Assembly (NCBI GenBank): GCA_900660155.1 | Contig: CABFPE010000174.1 | Coordinates: forward strand, 971,567 to 1,035,566 | Direction of reading: 5' to 3' | Length of the DNA: 64,000 nt | From: Hofstenia miamia | Taxonomy: Eukaryota > Xenacoelomorpha > Acoela > Hofsteniidae | Shown here: positions 58,061 to 64,000 of the stretch, piece after piece | Layout of the letters: each line of letters opens with the position of its first letter | How positions within the stretch are numbered: position 1 is the stretch's first letter | Made by a program: the position numbers and the translations under genes | Notes under the pieces: model-generated | What the model saw: the letters and a program-made list of their open reading frames with translations, nothing else | The model's database searches: none | Told to the model about the DNA's origin: nothing

Positions 58061-58428
58061 CCCATGGAACTGTTACAATCTTAAACTTTGAAGATATTTC
58101 AAGAATTTTTAAAATTCTCACTATAATTAGAAAAAAGAAAATTTTGTTCTTTAAAATATTCCATTGGAGTATGGTGTGGTAACTTTGTTTTCAAGCACCA
58201 AAATCAATTCTGTATTCCATTAATACATTGCATTACATTCTGAAATTTACAATTTAATTGCCAATCTTCAATAATTTCATGTTATTTTTTGAATTAACAG
58301 TTCTAATGTTATGCTTTAGAAACCAAGCTAATTCTTTACTAGATATTGTGACACTTTTAAGGAAACTTATAATAATTTGTATGAACTTGAAAGATCTTTA
58401 AAATTTAAGTGTGTAACAGTTCCATGGG
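58061..58428. mobile_element. 368-bp foldback MITE, piggyBac-like left end
   Basis: CCCATGGAACTGTTACA at the left faces TGTAACAGTTCCATGGG at the right, a perfect 17-bp match. The inverted similarity continues through CTTAAAYTTTRAAGAT and TTTCAAG. TTAA precedes the left end (58057-58060), as for piggyBac, but AGTA follows the right end. No coding frame. Confidence 0.8.
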
Positions 58429-60903
58429 AGTACACAAATGGATACTCTGTTCTACTCTCCTGTATCTGATGAATTTTTTGGGTACATCTAAATTTTCTAT
58501 TCCACATTGAGTATTTTAAAAGATAAATTATATGTAAAAGCGTAAATTGCGTTCAAAAATTAATTGACCGTTATTAATTACTGCAAAAATATAATTTCAT
58601 TTTCGAGCATTGGCGGGTAAGATTAAAATAACGGCATGAAATTATTTTTTTGACAACCTGTTGGGAAATTAAAAAAACATTGAAAATTAATATGTAATTT
58701 AGGAAAACCCTCAAAATAACATAAAATCATTTTATCATAACTAAATCTACATGAAAAAACTTCTTTTCAGATTTTAGTAAAATATAGCGAATTATTATGA
58801 AATCTAAATATCTAAAACACAATTGTAAATGCATTTCGTTGATTTTTCTCAAATAAGCTGAACATTTGTCTTAGTTAAAAATGTGGAGCACAATTTACAT
58901 AAAGAAACAACATAGGTATTTATTATCATTACCTTAAGGCATAAGTAGCTCAATACAAATCGACTTTAAGACTAAGTACATATCAGCTAATTTATCGATT
59001 GAAGTATTAAAATTTGTGAAAATAGGAACCTTTTTTAATGAATTTTCATATTTTCTGATTTATGCTTTGAATGCCCAAGATAATCACATAATATGGAAAT
59101 TTGCTCCATGGACGTACGTTGTTTGGGTATGAAAGTATAATAATGGAGAAACTTCACTTCACGTAAATAGTTCTCACTTTAATTATTAATCACATTATAT
59201 TTCTATAGGATTTAGAATATATAAGAACTTGACAAAGATACATAAAAAATATATATTTTTTTTCAGATGCGAATCAAGCGTTTGGGTGTAAAAAATTTAT
59301 ATATTTTAAATCAAATTTGCACAGACTTCTTGCTATTCCAACACATCAATCCTTGATTTGTGTGAAAAATAGCTATAACATTGCTATTTTAAGCTTTTGC
59401 GAATGCAAATGTTTTGAGAGGCTTCAAGATTTAAAACCATTATCTCTATCTAATCCCTTAAATTTTGTACAATATTATAGATTATACATTACACAGCTTC
59501 CATTGCAGTTCTTGCATTTAAATTTTCATAGGCTTGGCATTAAAGTGTAATTGTTCAACAATGTTAGAATACGTATTTCTTAATTTCTCTAATCATGATA
59601 TCGATATATTGATATATAGAAATATTTTCGCAATGGGATAATAATCTTTGTAAAATATCGAGATACAATGTTTAATAATTCATTAAAGGCAAAACCTTCA
59701 AACAGTGTTGATTAATTTAATAAATTTACTGGCAGGTACTAATTCAAAAGCTATAGCTTTATCAAAAGTAAATATATCGAACTGAATTTATACACTAAAA
59801 TATCCATAATTTGGGGTCAACTCATCAATTGTATGAGGAACGAGAGATCTGTTCAAATCCGCAGTTTATTTGAATCTGTCCATAGTATTTTCAAAAATAC
59901 ATAGAAGTGAAGTTTTAAGTAAAATTTCAATTAAAACAGTGAGCAAAATTGCAAACAGTTTGTAAAATTGGATTATTATTATTATATTAATTGACTTTGC
60001 TTTGGAAGCAAGGATATAAGGCTGTTCACAATAGTTTCTGTATACATGCAGTCATTATAAGCAGAACTCTGACTTTTGTGTATGCCCATGCATTTCTATT
60101 AATATTTTGTAATTTCGCAATAATTCGTCATTAATAATTCATGCAAAGTTATATTTATATCGTCTGCGAACTATTCACCTTCATTTTTTGAGTACTTTGT
60201 AAGTGAATATCTTTACGCTACCAAATATCAAGTACAAATTCAATTTAGAAAGCCGAAAGGAAATGAAATTACAGCTTTTCGAAGATTTCGCGCTAACTAA
60301 TAAAATATATATATTCTCTAAATTTAGCAATGTATAAAATTTAATGACATACAATTTAAATTCACATAACAACCTAAATTCCTCAAACAACCAAATTGAA
60401 TTTGAACAAATACAATCTAATGCCCACATCGCAATATAACATAAACAAGGAGGCTGGGTCTCCAATCGAATTTAACAAAGTAGGACTGAACCCCCTTCCT
60501 CGAGTAACCCCCCCTGAAAACAGGATTCTCAAACTATTTATTCAATTCAACTAAGCATGTTGATTTTATTGTTAGTAGGCTTTGTGAATCCTTATTGAAT
60601 GTAAATTGCCAAAAAATGTTTTTTGGATTTTAGCATAAACCCTACAATATACCAAATTTTGTTTAAATACTTGAAGATATAATTTACGAATTTGGTTCAT
60701 GGTAAACCCAAAATTAGTCTAAAAAACTTTACTGAGCAATTATTAAGTGCAATCCATATTTTGCTTAGTACGACAACATACATGTATTTAAAAACATTTT
60801 CAAAATTTCAAAGGCTAAATTTACATTTTATTTTATTTACGTAAGACCTTTATGCAATTGAAACTATCCCGAGTATCCTAATTTGCATTAACCTAACATC
60901 ATT
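58429..60903. other. Intergenic sequence, no gene seen
   Basis: AT-rich. The frames at 59317-59550 and 60181-60465 have no domain I recognise. Confidence 0.5.
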
Positions 60904-61095
60904 TATATATATATATATATANNNNNNNNNNNNNNNNNNNNNNNNNNNNNNNNNNNNNNNNNNNNNNNNNNNNNNNNNNNNNNNNNNNNNNNNNNNNNNN
61001 NNNNNNNNNNNNNNNNNNNNNNNNNNNNNNNNNNNNNNNNNNNNNNNNNNNNNNNNNNNNNNNNNNNNNNNNNNNNNNNNNNNNNNNNNNNNNTA

Positions 61096-61161
<66 letters not shown>
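60904..61161. repeat. (AT)n microsatellite with assembly gap
   Basis: AT runs with occasional AC on both sides of a gap of 172 Ns (60922-61093). The true length is unknown. Confidence 0.93.
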
Positions 61162-61164
<3 letters not shown>

Positions 61165-61255
61165 CAATTTGAAATTTCGGGCATTAAAATATGTGATGCA
61201 ATTGCAAAATGAGCTGAAATGAACTATACAAAACAAAATGCAAAACCTGCTTAAA

Positions 61256-61261
61256 TTTATT
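61256..61261 (-). promoter_or_regulatory. Candidate polyadenylation signal of Sp-like gene
   Basis: AATAAA on the minus strand about 120 bases past the stop codon of the zinc-finger exon. Confidence 0.45.
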
Positions 61262-61382
61262 TTAATAAGAAATTCCACTAAAATCATGCTAAAGAATCAC
61301 TAAATTATAGCAATTTAAATTGCTTAATTCAAAAACTGCACTTTACATATTCAATATTTCCAATTGCTTCTGGGAAAGAGGA

Positions 61383-61598
61383 TCATACGATCTTGTCATC
61401 ATTTTTGTGGTAAAGGATATGTTTGGAAAGGTGTTCCGAACGCAGAAATTTTTTGTTGCATTTGGAACAAATGAATCGTTTTTCTCCAGTATGAGTACGT
61501 GTGTGTCGCTGAAGCTCGTCTGAACGGGCAAATCGTTTGCCACAAAAGAACCAGTTACAAACAAAGGGTCGCTCGCCAGTATGCCAACGCAAATGAGC
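61383..61598 (-). CDS. Sp-like last exon (fingers 1 end to 3)
   Basis: Acceptor TTTTAG just above 61598, then [20 protein letters not shown] and on to the stop at 61383. Contains the last zinc ligand of finger 1 and all of fingers 2 and 3. Confidence 0.95.
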   Translation of the reverse strand, partial: AHLRWHTGERPFVCNWFFCGKRFARSDELQRHTRTHTGEKRFICSKCNKKFLRSEHLSKHILYHKNDDKIV

Positions 61599-63547
61599 CT
61601 AAAATTAGTGATTAATTAAATATTTTTAATGTCGTGAATGCATGAGTTTAGAATTATACATTAATACTAAATTGAACTGAATTTTCTTAGATATGCTCAT
61701 GTTGAACATTTGATCTGAATTATGTCATCTGCAAATTAAATTTGGAAATTTTAAGGGATGGATGGTTATTATGGGCTTAGAATTAAAGGAAGCAAAAGAA
61801 CAGAATAATCTATTTGTTGATTTATTCTGAGCAATGCTTATTCACAGTTCTCCTAGCTTGAAGGACTATCCGAATTATCAGGCGAAAGGCATACTAATTA
61901 TTTTCAAATTTACCTTAAGATGAGAAGTCTTGCTGTACACTTTTCCGCACCCAGGAACATGACAAGAATGAAGATTTCCAGAGGGATTACGAACAGTATT
62001 TGGGGATATTAGATTTAGTCTATCATTTTCCAAACAATTGGGACACTCACAGATTGACGCTGTGCTCTTTTTTCCAGCTGAAAGGCGTTTGGATTTATTG
62101 ACATTCCCTAAATTTTGATTTATGCACTGTAAATATATTAAGCTCTTACAAATGTATGTATATTAATATTTCTTTTAAAATAACAAATAAAAATACATCC
62201 GAATGAGACAAAATAGTTATTTAGAAGTTGGTAAATATTATCTAAAAAGTATTCTAGCAACATTATTAAACAAATAATAACATCTAACGGACTTACAAAA
62301 TTATAGAGATATAGCTTTAAAACAAAATAGACGCAAGTTTTATTATGTGAAATGTTCTACACTGCACATTTATTTTAAGGTTCATACCTATTTTGCTTGT
62401 AATAAATATTGGTGTTGGGTTATGCTGCAATAAATGGTCCATAGATTTAAAGCTGTCGACGGGTTGCAGAAATTGCAATCTTGATGATGGAATTTTTGGA
62501 CTTTGGATTTCACTAACAGGTGATAAGAAGTTGGACTTTTCTAAAGTATAAGAGAAGTAACAAAATGATTTTGGGTTTGTAGGTATTTTATTTCAGTTAA
62601 AATCTGATTAAATGTTTTTAAGATTAAGCAATAGTTAAGTAATTGTAAACATAGAATTACTAAAAAAACTCCAATTTCATATTAGGGTTTCATATAATGG
62701 AATCATACATAATTCAGAACAAATTGATTTGTTGAACTCCACAGATGTCAGTCACTTAGTAAAATATTATCGATAGCAATTTTATTAAAGATTTGTCAGG
62801 ATTACTGTAGCAAATTGTAAATTTACATAAATGGTGTAGTTGAAATTTTTTTAGAGATTTACTAAAGTGGAAGAATTCCACAGCAATTTACATGAAGGAT
62901 GTGTGTTGAAACGACAATGTGTCTTATCATCATAACTTGCATTATATATTTCATAGAAATATACATGAACAAAATTTTTTATTTTACTCGGTGATAATAT
63001 GTGTTATATACAAATTTCAAGTAATTAGTAAGAAAAATAGCAAAATACAATGTGATATCTAGATTGAAGCTTTGTCGTGATTGCTTAAAAGAATTGTGGA
63101 GCAAAAACCATTCTAAGTAATACATATATATAAGACAAATTAAAAGTAGTTTACATTTAAAAATAAATTCGCTTTATTGAGCAATCGTTCTAAACATACC
63201 TGACAAGGAAGGCGTAGTTTCTGAAAATATTGGATTCCAGGGCTGTGTATTGCTGTCAACAGTGGTAGTGGACTGTAACTGAGGGGATAAGGAGGCTGCT
63301 AAATTATGCAGATGGAGAGGAGTTGATTTTAGCAAACTTTCATAGGCGGCGCTGATTTTGCTGGCAGTCACAAGATGAACATCTTGATGTGCTTCACTTT
63401 GTGCTGAAGAGGGTACAGCTAGCTTCTGCTCTAAGGACTTTAGTTGGGAAAGGAATGTGTCAGAATAGTGCGGCGGACGATAAAATGGATGATTAAACAT
63501 TGATTCAGGATTCTGAAGCATCATGGTATCGAGAAGCAATTGTAAGC
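61383..63547 (-). CDS. Sp-family zinc-finger transcription factor (Sp5-like), last four exons
   Basis: Nuclear DNA-binding factor of the Sp family, which binds GC/GT boxes. Four exons on the minus strand join with matching phases: 63547-63200, 62540-62388, 62107-61914 and 61598-61383. The protein runs from a Ser/Pro-rich N-terminal part, through a buttonhead box (ICECPNC), to three C2H2 fingers: [20 protein letters not shown], then [20 protein letters not shown], then [13 protein letters not shown] with [11 protein letters not shown]. FVCNWxFCGKRF is the Sp5-Sp9 version (Sp1-4 have a different second finger), and [17 protein letters not shown] is closest to Sp5. It ends ten residues after finger 3, at KNDDKIV. 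ATG at 63524-63522 is possible as a start, but an acceptor (TTTTTAG) before 63547 suggests at least one more 5' exon outside the window. The Sp box usual near the N-terminus was not seen. Confidence 0.92.
61914..62107 (-). CDS. Sp-like exon with buttonhead box and finger 1
   Basis: Acceptor [23 protein letters not shown], then [13 protein letters not shown] (buttonhead box), then [17 protein letters not shown]. Donor GTAAAT. The split inside finger 1 between K and AHLRWH fits the next exon in phase 0. Confidence 0.93.
62388..62540 (-). CDS. Sp-like exon (Ser/Pro-rich)
   Basis: [20 protein letters not shown], then [19 protein letters not shown]. Acceptor ACTTTAG, donor GTATGA, phase 1 at both ends, joining neighbours without a stop. 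No domain by itself; low-complexity activation-type region. Confidence 0.8.
   Translation of the reverse strand, partial: KSPTSYHLLVKSKVQKFHHQDCNFCNPSTALNLWTIYCSITQHQYLLQAK
63200..63547 (-). CDS. Sp-like first recognised exon (N-terminal part)
   Basis: [20 protein letters not shown], then [20 protein letters not shown], and on to TTPSLS. Open throughout, phase 1 at both ends. Rich in Ser, Leu and Gln. A start could be ATG at 63524-63522, or upstream in a missing exon. Confidence 0.8.
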
Positions 63548-64000
63548 CTAAAAATATTAATTAAGTTAAAATAAGGTTGAAGAAATCTAATTGTGCTGGT
63601 GCTGAAATTTATTATATTCTATTTACTTGTACTTTTCCGATTAGTGACATGGCGAAACATTTCTTTATGTTTCTAAATGCGAATGCGAAATTCATACATA
63701 CTGTAGTAATGATTGGGAAACCGAAAATTTAGTGTCGTTTCAAGTAATATGTTAAATAATGACCATCGTAACACATAATTTATCGTTAAAAAATATAACT
63801 TTTAAATAGTTCAAAAGAAATCTTGAAAGTTTTCATAAGAAGATAAACACGTGCCCAGTGGAGAAGGGAAGCAATAAAAGCACCGAAAAAAATTACTCAT
63901 AGCCCATTAGGCGGGATCGCAAAGCCATAAATATTTTAATTTCTATTAAAGCTTGGAAATATTACATTTTGTTATGAGCTTCAATTTTAAGTAAACTTTA
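63548..64000. other. Intron or 5' flank of Sp-like gene
   Basis: AT-rich, no exon recognised. Confidence 0.5.

Noticed and set aside
60850-61287. Frames of repeated Tyr-Ile across the N gap
   Set aside because: Translations of (AT)n and Ns.
1-64000. CRISPR arrays, operons, bacterial ribosome-binding sites, tRNA or rRNA genes
   Set aside because: The window is eukaryotic with spliced genes. I saw no spaced direct repeats of CRISPR type, and no tRNA or rRNA sequence that I could support by reading.

Overview
The window is AT-rich animal (metazoan) nuclear DNA. It carries parts of two developmental genes with many introns, GT...AG splice sites with strong TTTTAG acceptors, many (AT)n microsatellites, and a dense layer of transposable elements of different ages. 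I cannot name the species. An ADAM10/Kuzbanian-type protease, a buttonhead-type Sp factor, piggyBac, hAT, Harbinger-like and mariner DNA elements and CR1/Jockey-like LINEs together fit a non-vertebrate animal. Runs of N at 47357-47377 and 60922-61093, and single Ns at 39990 and 48049, mark assembly joins.

Layout. 1-4575 is a LINE cluster: an older plus-strand copy split by a younger antisense copy of the same family, followed by the 3' end of a second LINE family. 5889-13807 is a field of broken LTR-retroelement fossils with a mariner tail. It includes a perfect 296-bp tandem duplication and a 2.2-kb inverted pair of LTR-like sequences. 13867-21490 has a LINE scrap, a 950-bp long-TIR element, and a 1349-bp hAT-type element that carries a nested Harbinger-like MITE.

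21493-45107 holds a nearly complete ADAM10-type gene on the plus strand, in 17 recognisable exons: prodomain with cysteine switch, RVRR processing site, zinc site [12 protein letters not shown] split by a 48-bp intron, disintegrin-like and cysteine-rich regions, transmembrane segment and basic tail. Only the 5' exon with the signal peptide was not found. Its introns hold an apparently intact 2.65-kb piggyBac transposon (27024-29671), a mariner fragment, a 600-bp TIR element and a small foldback element.

46686-52620 is a second LINE cluster with assembly defects and a second copy of the Harbinger-like MITE. 52621-61380 is nearly gene-free, with a hAT transposase C-terminal fragment and a piggyBac-like foldback MITE. 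61383-63547 holds the last four coding exons, on the minus strand, of an Sp-family (Sp5-like) zinc-finger factor with a buttonhead box. Its 5' exons lie beyond the window.

The two host genes are unrelated in function: one is a membrane sheddase of the Notch pathway type, the other a transcription factor of the Sp5-9 type. They end towards each other across about 16 kb of repeats. I found no convincing new multi-gene system. The most useful new observations are the exon structure of the ADAM gene (including an exon with no start codon of its own and a frame problem at a 35-nt intron-like segment), the MITE families with clean target duplications, and the inverted LTR-like pair.
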